Source of the DNA: Methylophilus medardicus
GTDB lineage: Bacteria; Pseudomonadota; Gammaproteobacteria; Burkholderiales; Methylophilaceae
NCBI RefSeq assembly: GCF_006363955.1
Contig: NZ_CP040948.1
Location: 558,001-622,000, forward strand
Direction of reading: 5' to 3'
DNA length: 64,000 nucleotides
Position numbers and translations under genes: made by a program
Shown: positions 18,300 through 27,475 of the stretch, piece after piece
Layout of the letters: each line of letters begins with the position of its first letter
Numbering within the stretch: the first letter of the stretch is position 1
Notes under the pieces: generated by a model
The model's database searches: none
Seen by the model: the letters and a program-made list of their open reading frames with translations, nothing else
Told to the model about the DNA's origin: nothing

Positions 18300-19322
18300 A
18301 TGGCTAAACCGCTCACCCTGAGTGAGATCGCAGCCCGCTGGTATTTGCGGATGCGTGAGCACGCTAACAAGCAGCGGACAAACGAACGCCATGCGTTTGA
18401 GCAATGGCTGGCCGATGACCCGCGCCATGGTGCCGAATACGACAGCATCGCCCGTGCCATGCGCCAGCTCGATTCAACCGAGGGATTATCTAGTCTTGCG
18501 CAGGCAGCCGAGCAGCATACGTTTTTAACCAGCGAGACCCGCCGCAAAGCCAAACAACGCCGTCTGGCGCACTTGATGGTGGTCTGTTTTATCGGCCTAG
18601 CCGGCTTTTTTTCGCACCAGCAATATCAAGTCTGGCAAGCCGCCCCTGTGATGCAACTGGCCGCCCAAAACCCGGTTGGTCAAATCGTGACTAGAACCTT
18701 AGATGATGGCAGCAAGGTGACCCTGAGCGCCAAGAGTGATATGGAAATCACCTATTATCGCCACCAGCGCCATGTGCTGCTCAAAGAAGGTGAAGCCATT
18801 TTTGAGGTGACCAAAGATCCCGAGCGTCCGTTTGTGGTTGAAACCGATACCGCCAAAGTCACTGTGTTGGGCACGCGTTTTGCCGTGAACCGCTTGCAGC
18901 AATTGGTGCGTGTAAGTGTGGATCATGGGCTGGTCAGAGTGGAGGCCAAGGTTGACGCCAACGGTGAGGCCGCGACAACACTGCCTGAAAATCCGCCCAG
19001 CATAGCGCGCGAGATCACCAATGGCCAGGTGCTTGAAGTGTATGCGAACCATGCCATGGTGTTGGTCAACCGCCCAGCGTCGGATGCTTTTGCATTTCTT
19101 AAAGGGCGGCTGGTGTTTGATCGGGCGGATACCAATGAAATTGCCGATACCGTTTCACGCTATCGTCAAAAACCGGTGCAATCCCAAGGCAAGCAGGTGC
19201 GCAACATTTCAGCCGATATTAATATTCAAGATATTGATCAGTTCTTGCATGGGCTGCCCAATGTCGCGCCGGTTAAACTGCAAGACACCGCGCAATACAC
19301 TCTTCTTAAAGCACAACATTAA
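18300..19322 (+). CDS. FecR-like anti-sigma/signal-transfer protein 1
   Basis: A 340-aa inner-membrane protein: cytoplasmic N-terminal FecR domain (about 1-85, with ARWYLRMREH), one transmembrane helix (about 91-107) and a periplasmic FecR sensor domain (DDGSKVTLSAKSDMEITYYRHQRHVLLKEGEAIFEVTKDPERPFVVET..VLGTRFAV). It binds the FecI-like sigma in the cytoplasm and the receptor's STN domain in the periplasm. It follows the sigma gene by 15 bp; ATG 18300 is preferred to TTG 18291. A terminator follows, separating it from the receptor gene. Confidence 0.93.
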   Translation: MAKPLTLSEIAARWYLRMREHANKQRTNERHAFEQWLADDPRHGAEYDSIARAMRQLDSTEGLSSLAQAAEQHTFLTSETRRKAKQRRLAHLMVVCFIGLAGFFSHQQYQVWQAAPVMQLAAQNPVGQIVTRTLDDGSKVTLSAKSDMEITYYRHQRHVLLKEGEAIFEVTKDPERPFVVETDTAKVTVLGTRFAVNRLQQLVRVSVDHGLVRVEAKVDANGEAATTLPENPPSIAREITNGQVLEVYANHAMVLVNRPASDAFAFLKGRLVFDRADTNEIADTVSRYRQKPVQSQGKQVRNISADINIQDIDQFLHGLPNVAPVKLQDTAQYTLLKAQH

Positions 19323-19337
19323 TCCCACCGAATCTAG

Positions 19338-19359
19338 GCGCCCCACGGGCGCTTTTTTT
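19338..19359 (+). terminator. Terminator after FecI-FecR 1
   Basis: GCGCCC-CAC-GGGCGC stem followed by seven T's. The receptor gene downstream therefore needs its own promoter. Confidence 0.9.
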
Positions 19360-19412
19360 ATGCCTCACTCGGCGTGGCTCCCAGCCAAATCTCCGCAATA
19401 GCACCGCCTTAA

Positions 19413-19439
19413 ATGTAAATATTGGTTAGCGACATCAGG
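19413..19439 (+). promoter_or_regulatory. Shared promoter-like element, receptor 1 copy
   Basis: ATGTAAA-N11-GACATCAGG, 45 bp upstream of the receptor start. The same two blocks with the same spacing occur at 42929-42955 before exbB. A probable target of the FecI-like sigma factors. Confidence 0.55.
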
Positions 19440-19484
19440 GTTTTCATCCGCTCACAGAGGAGTCATAGGACAGGAGAAGAATCT

Positions 19485-22400
19485 GTGAACACACATAAGA
19501 AAATACAAAGAAGAGGCCTACACACAGCACTGACTGCCCTGAGTTTCATGGCAACGCAACCAGTGTGGGCGGAAGCATTGAATACCCAACTGCCAACCAA
19601 ACAGGAAGAAGGCTTTAGTGTGCCCGTCAATGTGGATATTCCAGCGCAACCGCTGGCTAACTCGCTGCACGACCTAGGCAAAGCCACAGGCATGAATATC
19701 TCATTCCCCAACGACGTTGTCTCTGGCAAAACTGCCCCCGAAGTCAGAGGCCGTATGACGCGCAAAGAAGCGCTGCAACGTGTACTGGGTGAGAGCGGTC
19801 TCGTGCCTAAAACTGAGGGTAATAACATCGTCATCCAAAAACCGCCCAAAGAAGCCAAAAAAGACATTCAACTCGATAAAGTAGAAGTCCGCGCAAAACG
19901 CTTTTATGAAGTTGGGCCTTTGCCTGGGCTTGGTCTGACAAAGGAAGAAATTCCCGGCAACGTGCAAAGCATTTCGGCTAAAGAGATCAAAGAAGCGCAC
20001 TCGTTAAGCATTACAGACTTAATGAACCGCAAGCTGCAATCAGTGACAGTGAATGATTACCAAGGCAATCCATTCCAGATGGACGTTCAATATCGTGGTT
20101 TTACTGCTGGACCTCAGATTGGTACGCCTCAAGGCCTATCCGTATTTTTGGATGGCATTCGTGTAAACGAGCCGTTTGGTGACGTAGTGAACTGGGACAT
20201 GATCCCCATGAATGCATTAGCTGGCGTAGACGTATTCCCTGGGTCAAACCCGATTTTTGGGCTGAATACCTTGGGTGGCGCATTCTCCATGAAAACCAAA
20301 GATGGTTTTAATAATGCTGGCCTGGATGCTGATGTGCTCACAGGTTCATTTGGCAGGAAACAATTACAGGCTGAAGCGGGTTGGAACAACGGCACGATTG
20401 GTTTGTTTGCGGCAGGTAACTTCTTTCTAGAAGATGGTTGGCGGAAGAACTCCCCAAGTAAAGTAAATCAGCTGTTTACTAAAGCTAGTTTCCGTGGGGA
20501 AAAGATTGACCTCAATTTCAGCACTTTATTAGTAGGCAATGATTTAACCGGCAATGGACTAATCCCCAGCGAAATGTATGAAAAAAATAGGAATGATGTT
20601 TTCACCAGTCCTGATGAAACCAAGAATAGATTAAGCCAGTTCCAGCTTAGTGGTAGTTATTTCGTTAATGACACTTTCACTATCACTGGCCAGGTACATC
20701 GTCGAAATAGCAAGCGTAGTCAAAAAGGCACAGATGTGATGACCGACTACGCGGATGATCTAACTGCTAAGCGCAGACCCGCTGCCTCAGAACAATTCAC
20801 TTGTTTATACAGGACTAGTGGCGCTAATGCATACAGTCCAGGTAGCCAGGCCAATCGCTATGGCTTGCCCGACTATATTGTGGTGCCTGTGAATTATGAC
20901 AATCCAGGAGTTAGTGGCGGTAATTTTGACTTCGAAAATAGCGCATTCAACCAAGACTTTAATAATGGCACATTGGATATCAGCAATTACACCAATTTAA
21001 TTAATACTGAACTGCCTGATGAAGTAGTAACCAGATTTAAATATACATATGAGGAGTTTAAGAACTTCAGTGAGGCCAATGCTTACACGAGGGGCAATGT
21101 TAAACCACATCCAACAGGTCCGATTGATCCAAGTCTTAATGAACCAACTTATAACGTCCCCTTTTCGACAATCTTTACTCCTAGTGATACAGGCGGGATA
21201 TCGTATGACGGCACGAGCTATTTCTTTACCAGAGACCCTGCGAGTAATGCGGTCATTAAAAACTATGTAATGATGCTTACGCCACTTAATCTTGCAGATT
21301 GCGCTAACCCTGCACCGCTGGATGAGATTGACTTAAATACTTTCCAGCCAATATATGTCGATGGTGTGGCCGTCAACCAACCTGGGGTTGTTGAAGGAAC
21401 ACCGACCGCTTTAATCACTGAAAACCAGATTGACCAAGTTAAAGATGGCTTCTCTTTACAGTTCAACTGGAATCTTGAAAAACACAAATTCATGGTGGGT
21501 GCATCCATCGATTCAGCGAATGCCGATTATTCAAACTATCAACGTTTAGGCTTTCTTGATTTCGAGCGCAATGGTTATTTGGATCCTGCACAAGCACATC
21601 CACAGTTTGCTGGCGCATTCGTTCCGCTGGCCAATAATAATTTTGAGGGTACGCAAGTTACCCAGAGTGTCTACTTTAGTGAGACATGGACGCCCGTTGA
21701 GACACTGCATTTAAGCGCTTCAGGTCGGTATAACCAAACGTTTGTAAAAAACAAAATTGCAGCCAGAAGTGGTTTTTTAAACTACAGCATAGGCGATGTG
21801 ATTGCAGAGCCTGATCGATATAACGTTTGTGGAGATACCAATGGTGATGGCGTTGTCACAATGGCGGATTGCGCTGGCATCCCATTAGGCTATCGTCCGC
21901 TTAATTTAACCAGAGTCCTTGATCCGGCTGAAACCGAGAAATTCAGTTTTTACTCATTCAATCCATCTTTAGGCGTGAGTTGGCAAGCGAAAGAAAGCCT
22001 AAATGTTTACGCCAATTGGGCAAAGGGAACACGTGTACCTAGTGTGATTGAGTTGGGTTGTGCGTTTGACAAAACCCCGACGCTTTCAGGGGGTAATTTA
22101 ATACCTAAAAGCCTCGCTGAAAACAGGCAATGTACCTTACCCACCAGTTTATCTGGTGACCCGTTTTTACCCCAAATACAAGCAACGACCTATGACATTG
22201 GCTTTCGAGGAAACTTACCTAGCGTATTTGGAATTGATGCGGTGCAATGGAATTTGGGAGCTTTCCAGACTGATTTAAAAGACGATATTTATTTTGTGGC
22301 TGTGGGCAATGGTGCAGGTTTTTTTGACAGCATTGGCAAAACGCGCAGAAGAGGGATTGAAGCAGGTGTTTCTGGTAAAAAAAATCGATGGGGTTTTCGT

Positions 22401-23015
22401 TTAAATTATTCGTTAACGGACGCCACATTCGAAGATAAATTTCGGATGATCAGCCTAGACAACAGTAGTTCTACAGATAGAAATGACGGTTACGGGCAGG
22501 CAATTGACGTAAAGCCCGGAAGCACCATGCCTGGCGTCCCTCTGCATAACTTGAATGCCACGCTGACCTATGATGTGACCGATCGGTGGACGCTAGGTGT
22601 CACTGGGGTAGCCCATTCCGACAGCTATTTGCGAGGCAATGAAAACAATGAGCATCGGCAGGGTGTAGCCCGCTCATTTGATGTTACCGATCCTCTATTA
22701 GGGCAAGTGACAGTAACTCGACCCCCAACCACAAACCCAGGAAAAGTGGATGGTTACGCCACATTTAACTTCCAGACCAGTTACCGATTCAACAAAGAGT
22801 GGACGGCCACCATGCTGGTTAATAATCTTTTTGATAAAGAGTATTTCAGCGCAGGTCGCTTAGGGCGTAACCCATTCTCTCCAAGCATCAATGGTGCGAT
22901 TGGGCCGGATGGATATAACCATAACTCCGGAGATTGGCTAAGTACTAATTTTATCGCACCGGGTGCGCCTAGAGGTATCTGGTTCAGTTTGAATTGGCAC
23001 TTTATGCCGGATTGA
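19485..23015 (+). CDS. TonB-dependent receptor 1 with STN signalling domain
   Basis: A 1176-aa outer-membrane receptor, much larger than the usual 700-800 aa. A signal peptide (about 1-30) is followed by an STN domain (about 45-115: DIPAQPLANSLHDLGKATGM), which contacts the FecR-like protein, a TonB-box/linker region, a plug domain (about 135-265) and a long beta-barrel ending in aromatic F/W-rich strands. An EF-hand-like loop DTNGDGVVTMAD between two cysteines lies at residues 784-795. The GTG start at 19485 is chosen because CAGGAG precedes it and a signal peptide follows; the frame opens at 19422. The ligand is unknown. Paralogue of the receptor at 47554, with an 80-bp stretch identical to it. 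Confidence 0.93.
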   Translation: MNTHKKIQRRGLHTALTALSFMATQPVWAEALNTQLPTKQEEGFSVPVNVDIPAQPLANSLHDLGKATGMNISFPNDVVSGKTAPEVRGRMTRKEALQRVLGESGLVPKTEGNNIVIQKPPKEAKKDIQLDKVEVRAKRFYEVGPLPGLGLTKEEIPGNVQSISAKEIKEAHSLSITDLMNRKLQSVTVNDYQGNPFQMDVQYRGFTAGPQIGTPQGLSVFLDGIRVNEPFGDVVNWDMIPMNALAGVDVFPGSNPIFGLNTLGGAFSMKTKDGFNNAGLDADVLTGSFGRKQLQAEAGWNNGTIGLFAAGNFFLEDGWRKNSPSKVNQLFTKASFRGEKIDLNFSTLLVGNDLTGNGLIPSEMYEKNRNDVFTSPDETKNRLSQFQLSGSYFVNDTFTITGQVHRRNSKRSQKGTDVMTDYADDLTAKRRPAASEQFTCLYRTSGANAYSPGSQANRYGLPDYIVVPVNYDNPGVSGGNFDFENSAFNQDFNNGTLDISNYTNLINTELPDEVVTRFKYTYEEFKNFSEANAYTRGNVKPHPTGPIDPSLNEPTYNVPFSTIFTPSDTGGISYDGTSYFFTRDPASNAVIKNYVMMLTPLNLADCANPAPLDEIDLNTFQPIYVDGVAVNQPGVVEGTPTALITENQIDQVKDGFSLQFNWNLEKHKFMVGASIDSANADYSNYQRLGFLDFERNGYLDPAQAHPQFAGAFVPLANNNFEGTQVTQSVYFSETWTPVETLHLSASGRYNQTFVKNKIAARSGFLNYSIGDVIAEPDRYNVCGDTNGDGVVTMADCAGIPLGYRPLNLTRVLDPAETEKFSFYSFNPSLGVSWQAKESLNVYANWAKGTRVPSVIELGCAFDKTPTLSGGNLIPKSLAENRQCTLPTSLSGDPFLPQIQATTYDIGFRGNLPSVFGIDAVQWNLGAFQTDLKDDIYFVAVGNGAGFFDSIGKTRRRGIEAGVSGKKNRWGFRLNYSLTDATFEDKFRMISLDNSSSTDRNDGYGQAIDVKPGSTMPGVPLHNLNATLTYDVTDRWTLGVTGVAHSDSYLRGNENNEHRQGVARSFDVTDPLLGQVTVTRPPTTNPGKVDGYATFNFQTSYRFNKEWTATMLVNNLFDKEYFSAGRLGRNPFSPSINGAIGPDGYNHNSGDWLSTNFIAPGAPRGIWFSLNWHFMPD
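20049..20128 (+). repeat. 80-bp tract identical to 48103-48182 (receptor 1 copy)
   Basis: The plug-domain coding DNA is identical over 80 bases, synonymous sites included, in the two receptor genes 28 kb apart. The flanking 50 bases have only four differences, while DNA further out differs at many third positions. Recent gene conversion is the likely cause. Confidence 0.9.
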
Positions 23016-23147
23016 TTGCATTGGGAAAAGCTCCTAATGCACTTGTGCAGATTTTGAAAGAATATGACCACCTGCGACCACCTAGGGAGTTCAATCTCGA
23101 CTTGAAAAGCTGGAAACTAAATCACGATTGTGTGAATGGTGGTGGTA

Positions 23148-23167
23148 CAGGCAGCCTTAAGTGCCTG
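23148..23167 (+). promoter_or_regulatory. Leader hairpin of secreted protein 1
   Basis: CAGGCA-N8-TGCCTG stem-loop 35 bp before the start codon. The surrounding leader (about 23070-23175) resembles that of the next gene (about 24225-24335), so leader and gene were duplicated together. The T-run expected of a terminator is absent, so a regulatory or mRNA-stability role is more likely. Confidence 0.55.
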
Positions 23168-23202
23168 CTAGTTGTATTTCGTTAAATCTGGAGTTTTATA
23201 TA

Positions 23203-24183
23203 ATGCAAAGAAAAATATTAAATTTAGCAGTAATTAGCGCATTAGGTTTCTCTCAATATGCACAGGCCGGATGGGTGACTGTGCCATCGACTGGTTTTAC
23301 GGATTCAGCATATACCAATTGTTACAACGCAGGTCGTACATCAACTGCGGCAAGAGGTAACTTTGGATCACTGGCATTAGTTGCACAGCAATATCCATCC
23401 AATGGTGTGGTTGATACATGTTGGACAAATGCACCGGCTACTGAAGCTTCTTTACCTCCAGCTAGCCGTTCAGGAGCTGCATTCACTGGATTTACTCAAA
23501 CAGGGAGTACGTCACGTGCAATCCCTAACCCAGTATCTGGTGGGATGGTTATTGGTAATGTGTATGAAAAATATTGGCGTAACCCAACAACCAATACATG
23601 TTTAATTGCAACTAGAGTCATTATGAGCGCAGTTGACTCTGATGCCGCCGTTGGAACCCAGTACTTCAAGGTAAATGATTTAGTTCGCAGTGGTTTTAGC
23701 GGTGCAGGAGATGTTTACTTTGCTTATGCCTTTCCGGCTAACCTGACACCTGTTTCTATTATGTCTCCAATCTACCGTGTAGGGCGTACCTTTACTTCTG
23801 TACAGCACCGTGCGTTAAGGTATGACACTCTTGCCAACAAATCTCAAAATGGTACTAACTATCTCGATCTGCCAACGAAAAACAGTGTGTCAGCTGAGAT
23901 TACCGGAGAACCAACTGGGATTTTTGCTTCTACAACAGCCTCCACCACACTCGCGAAACAAGATGCTGTGGTGAATAGCAATCACATTGATTTCACACTA
24001 GATACTGTATATGCCAATGAAGATGGATCTTCTGGTGCTTATTCAGCTATCACGTACGTTGAAGCATCTTGTAATGCGTTGCCAACAGAGCAGTTTGGTG
24101 CAATCAGGCTCCGTCAAACAGGGCAGGAGAATGCTACGTTAAAAGCAATTGACATTACTGGCTACACGATTGGTACACCATAG
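23203..24183 (+). CDS. Secreted protein of unknown function, tandem paralogue 1
   Basis: A 326-aa protein with a clear Sec signal peptide (residues 1-22, ending AQAG). The mature protein begins GWVTVPSTGF, is rich in Thr, Ser, Asn and Tyr, and has four well-spaced cysteines (NCYNAG, DTCWT, NTCLIAT, EASC) that could form two disulfides. It contains acidic loops such as NEDGSSGAYSA and no membrane segment. I do not recognise the family. Most residues are shared with the next gene. It lies between a TonB receptor and an RTX protein/secretion operon, so it may be an extracellular ligand-binding protein or a substrate of the adjacent type II-like system. ATG 23203 (CTGGAG upstream) is preferred to TTG/GTG-type starts at 23161. 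Confidence 0.85.
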   Translation: MQRKILNLAVISALGFSQYAQAGWVTVPSTGFTDSAYTNCYNAGRTSTAARGNFGSLALVAQQYPSNGVVDTCWTNAPATEASLPPASRSGAAFTGFTQTGSTSRAIPNPVSGGMVIGNVYEKYWRNPTTNTCLIATRVIMSAVDSDAAVGTQYFKVNDLVRSGFSGAGDVYFAYAFPANLTPVSIMSPIYRVGRTFTSVQHRALRYDTLANKSQNGTNYLDLPTKNSVSAEITGEPTGIFASTTASTTLAKQDAVVNSNHIDFTLDTVYANEDGSSGAYSAITYVEASCNALPTEQFGAIRLRQTGQENATLKAIDITGYTIGTP

Positions 24184-24304
24184 TGTTAGAGCTTGGAATC
24201 AGCTTAGCAAGCAAAAATATTGAAGCACTTGTGACCACCCAAAGAATTCAACCTCAACCAGATTAGAACTCACGAGGGACTAACGATTGTGGTGAATTGG
24301 TGAT

Positions 24305-24326
24305 GCAGGCAGCCACAAATGCCTGC
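24305..24326 (+). promoter_or_regulatory. Leader hairpin of secreted protein 2
   Basis: GCAGGCA-N8-TGCCTGC stem-loop 25 bp before the start; counterpart of 23148-23167, with stem conserved and loop changed (GCCTTAAG versus GCCACAAA). Confidence 0.6.
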
Positions 24327-24351
24327 CTATTGTAACTCTAAGGAGTAAGAA

Positions 24352-25332
24352 ATGAAAAACACGTTACTTAAGTTAGCGGTTATTGGAGCTTTAAGTTTTA
24401 CTCAATATGCACAGGCAGGATGGGTGACAGTCCCATCAACCGGTTTCACGGGTTCTGCATATACAAATTGTTACAACGCAGGGCGTACCGCATCTGTACC
24501 TAAAGGTAACTTTGGATCACATCCTTTAGTTGCTGCTCAATATCCATCTTCAACTGCTAGTAATACATGCTGGACTACAGGACCATCTACTGAGGCAGCT
24601 TTGCCGCCAACCAGCAGAACTGGTAGTGCTTTTACAGGGTTTACTCAAACAGGGAGTGCTCTTCGTCCTATTCCTAACCCTGTGTCTGGAGGGTCAACTA
24701 TTGGTAATGTTTATGAAAAATACTGGCGTAACCCGACCACAAATACTTGCCTGATTGCAACTCGCGTTAACATGTTGAATGTTGACTCTGACTCTGAGGC
24801 TGGCACACAGTACTTCGAAGTGAATGACGTTGTGCGCAGTGGTTTCAGCGGATCTAGCGATGTTTACATTGCTTATGCTTTCCCTAGCAATCTCACCCCT
24901 ATTACTGTTATGTCACCAGTGTATCGCGCCGGTAGAACGTTCACATCAGTCCAACATCGTGCTTTGAAGTACGACACCCTAGCAAACAAAGCTCTAAATG
25001 GGACCAACTATCTGGATTTACCAACAGCAAACTCAGTGACATCAGCAACATCGGGAGAGCCTACTGGTATTTCTGCAACAACAACGGCATCAACAACAAG
25101 TGCTACTCAAGACGCAGTCGTTAACAGTAATCACGTGGATTTCACCATGGATGCCGTATATCAGGATGATGATGGCTCGACAAACGCATATTCAGCAATT
25201 GCTTATGTCGAGGCATCTTGCAGTGCTGTGCCGACCGAGCAAGCAGGGGCTATCAGATTACGTCAAACAGGCCAGGAAAATGCAACTCTTAAAGCAATTG
25301 ATATGACAGGTTATGCGATTGGTACTCCATAA
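24352..25332 (+). CDS. Secreted protein of unknown function, tandem paralogue 2
   Basis: A 326-aa paralogue of the preceding gene, same length, with a Sec signal peptide ending AQAG and the same four cysteines. The central block NPVSGG-TIGNVYEKYWRNPTTNTCLIATRV and the C-terminal block GAIRLRQTGQENATLKAID are nearly the same. Differences concentrate in the second quarter and the Thr/Ser-rich stretch near residues 225-245. AAGGAG precedes the ATG. Two conserved copies with their own leaders suggest either dosage or slightly different partners, for instance one per TonB receptor (inference). Confidence 0.87.
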   Translation: MKNTLLKLAVIGALSFTQYAQAGWVTVPSTGFTGSAYTNCYNAGRTASVPKGNFGSHPLVAAQYPSSTASNTCWTTGPSTEAALPPTSRTGSAFTGFTQTGSALRPIPNPVSGGSTIGNVYEKYWRNPTTNTCLIATRVNMLNVDSDSEAGTQYFEVNDVVRSGFSGSSDVYIAYAFPSNLTPITVMSPVYRAGRTFTSVQHRALKYDTLANKALNGTNYLDLPTANSVTSATSGEPTGISATTTASTTSATQDAVVNSNHVDFTMDAVYQDDDGSTNAYSAIAYVEASCSAVPTEQAGAIRLRQTGQENATLKAIDMTGYAIGTP

Positions 25333-25362
25333 AGCTTTGGCTATGTTTGATCATTAAACTTT

Positions 25363-25386
25363 AGCAAGGCAATTTATTGCCTTGCT
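25363..25386 (+). terminator. Hairpin between secreted protein 2 and the RTX gene
   Basis: AGCAAGGCAA-TTTA-TTGCCTTGCT, a perfect 10-bp stem with a 4-base loop, followed by a weak T-rich stretch. Probably a partial terminator or mRNA-stabilising hairpin. Confidence 0.65.
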
Positions 25387-25407
25387 TCTAAATTTAGGAG
25401 TAAAAAA

Positions 25408-27465
25408 ATGGCTGTGAAAATTTTTAACGCAACTGAAACTGAATACGTCGGCACTGCGGGTTCTGACTTAATTGTTGGTAATAACTTAGGAAATTACATA
25501 GATGCTGGTGATGGGAATGATGTCATTGTGGCGGGAGCCGGCGATGATAATCTAACCGGAGGAAGTGGTAACGACATCATCAGTGGCGGAGCTGGAAATG
25601 ATGGCATTTTTGGAGGTGAGGGAGACGACATTCTTACTGGCGGCGAAGGTAATGATTTTGTGTCGGGTGGCAAAAGTGCACTCGGCAACGAAACAGTTGA
25701 TGGGAATATTTTTATTGCAACGTCAGACGACTTTTTGTTAGGCGATACAGGTAATGATACTTTTGTAATCGGCAGTGAAGAGAATGCAACGGATATTACG
25801 ATCTCTGCAGGTGTTTCTGGTCTTGATAATAGCGGTAACGCTGCTAGGTATATTGGTAAGGTTGAAGCCGAAGAAGGTAACGAAGACGCAGGTTTCCTAG
25901 TTTTTGACACAGTGACTGGTGAATTTGTAGAGCTAGATGATGATATTGCCGAAGAGGTTGAAACGGATGTACGTTTGAATTTCGTTACTCGTCCAGGGTC
26001 TTCCGCAATCAGCACATTTGCTTCTTCAATTGCCGGATACAACGCTGTTGATACGCTTGCATTCACGGAGTCAGGTGAGTTTGAGGGTATTCTATTCTCT
26101 GGGATTGAGCGTATCGAGTTATCAAGTGGTGTAAGTATTACTTTGGAAGCCGAACAGCTCGAAGAAAACGGCGAGTCTTTAGCATTAGGTGAAATCAATC
26201 CAGGCACCCACATCTACGGTGTCGCTGGCGGCGATGTTGAAAATGTCACGCTTGAACTTGAGTTTGAAGAGGAAGAGTTTGAGCCAGCAGCTACCATTGT
26301 TGGCGCCACTCCTGTCACCTACGACAAAGCAGTATTTGAAGTAGATGACTTTTCAGTGGCAAACATCTACCACAACGTGGATGTTACCTACGATGCATCT
26401 GAAGGTGTGGCAGGTAGTTTCACCCGCATTGATGGCGCTAATGAAGGTAGTGACGCACACGAAATCGTTGAAGGTAGCGAAGGCGTGGACTATGCAACGA
26501 TGCGTTTGGGTGATGACACGGTGTATGGCAACGGCGGCAATGACTTGTTGATCGGTCATGGCGGTGCGGATTACCTGGATGGTGGCGAAGGCGATGACAT
26601 TTTTGTCATTGGCGGTTTTGGTAGTGGTGTGCAAGGCACGACTTCTAAAGCAGATGACGGTAACAAAGAGTGGATCGCGACTGGCAGCAGTCATGATGTG
26701 ATCGTCGGTGGTGACGGTGTGGATACATTGCGTATCACCACGGGCATTGGCGCTAACACCAAAGCCAACGGTACTGTTGTGCTCAACAACGACAATTTCC
26801 AATCGATGGAAGTGGTGCAAGTGGGCGGCACAGTGGGTCGCTTGAATGTAGAAAATACAGACTTGCAACTGCTGAACGATCACTACTACTTTAAAGCCAA
26901 TGGCACTGTATCTGACCTTTCCAACACACTGGGTAATAACGGCGGCACGATCAACAATGTCGTCGTTGATGCGTCTGGTGTGACCAACAATAGCTTGCGT
27001 TTTGAAGGCAATGCTAACCAGCAGACCTTTATTGGTACCAGCAAGGCTGACGTGTTTGTGGGCAACGGCGGTAACGATACCCTGACAGGTGGTGGCGGTA
27101 AGGATACGTTTGTCTTTGGTAAGGTGTATGAAGAAGTTGTCACTGGTTCATCTACCAGTGTGCAAACTTACACGAATACGGCGTTTAACCTGACCGGAGT
27201 AGACACCATCACTGACTTCAGCCGTGGCAACGACAAACTGGAATTGCATTTAGACCAGTATAGTCAACTGACTGGGTTTAACAGCAGCATGCTGCGGGTG
27301 AACTCAACCGGCACGGCGCAGGACGCAAACGACTACCTGGTGTACAACACTACGACCAAAACCCTCAGCTATGACGCTGATGGTAATGGTAGCGGTGCGA
27401 AGGTAGACATTGCTATCCTGACGGGCGTCAATACATTGTCCACTTCTGACTTTGTAATCGTCTAA
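25408..27465 (+). CDS. RTX-repeat protein, probable type I secretion substrate
   Basis: A 685-aa acidic protein without an N-terminal signal peptide. Calcium-binding nonapeptide repeats (GGxGxDxhx) occur in three groups: about residues 33-85 (six in a row), 373-402 and 550-568. The C-terminus (VDTITDFSRGNDKLEL, then STSDFVIV) resembles the serralysin-type C-terminal domain and ends in the Asp-plus-hydrophobic pattern used as a type I export signal. There is no protease zinc motif (HExxH), so it is not a serralysin. The middle (120-340) is Glu-rich and unrecognised. The transporter genes follow directly after a terminator. Candidates: surface-layer/adhesion protein or extracellular binding protein. 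Confidence 0.88.
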   Translation: MAVKIFNATETEYVGTAGSDLIVGNNLGNYIDAGDGNDVIVAGAGDDNLTGGSGNDIISGGAGNDGIFGGEGDDILTGGEGNDFVSGGKSALGNETVDGNIFIATSDDFLLGDTGNDTFVIGSEENATDITISAGVSGLDNSGNAARYIGKVEAEEGNEDAGFLVFDTVTGEFVELDDDIAEEVETDVRLNFVTRPGSSAISTFASSIAGYNAVDTLAFTESGEFEGILFSGIERIELSSGVSITLEAEQLEENGESLALGEINPGTHIYGVAGGDVENVTLELEFEEEEFEPAATIVGATPVTYDKAVFEVDDFSVANIYHNVDVTYDASEGVAGSFTRIDGANEGSDAHEIVEGSEGVDYATMRLGDDTVYGNGGNDLLIGHGGADYLDGGEGDDIFVIGGFGSGVQGTTSKADDGNKEWIATGSSHDVIVGGDGVDTLRITTGIGANTKANGTVVLNNDNFQSMEVVQVGGTVGRLNVENTDLQLLNDHYYFKANGTVSDLSNTLGNNGGTINNVVVDASGVTNNSLRFEGNANQQTFIGTSKADVFVGNGGNDTLTGGGGKDTFVFGKVYEEVVTGSSTSVQTYTNTAFNLTGVDTITDFSRGNDKLELHLDQYSQLTGFNSSMLRVNSTGTAQDANDYLVYNTTTKTLSYDADGNGSGAKVDIAILTGVNTLSTSDFVIV

Positions 27466-27475
27466 TCACGATATT

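Noticed and set aside
25500-25670. Short spaced DNA repeats that could suggest a CRISPR array
   Set aside because: They encode GGxGxDxhx RTX nonapeptides in frame; spacing is 27 bp and the units vary.
25494-26213. 239-aa frame antisense to the RTX gene
   Set aside because: Low-complexity Ser/Pro-rich product caused by the Gly-Asp repeats on the other strand.
25408-27465. Serralysin-type metalloprotease
   Set aside because: The C-terminal RTX/export domain is similar, but there is no HExxH zinc motif.
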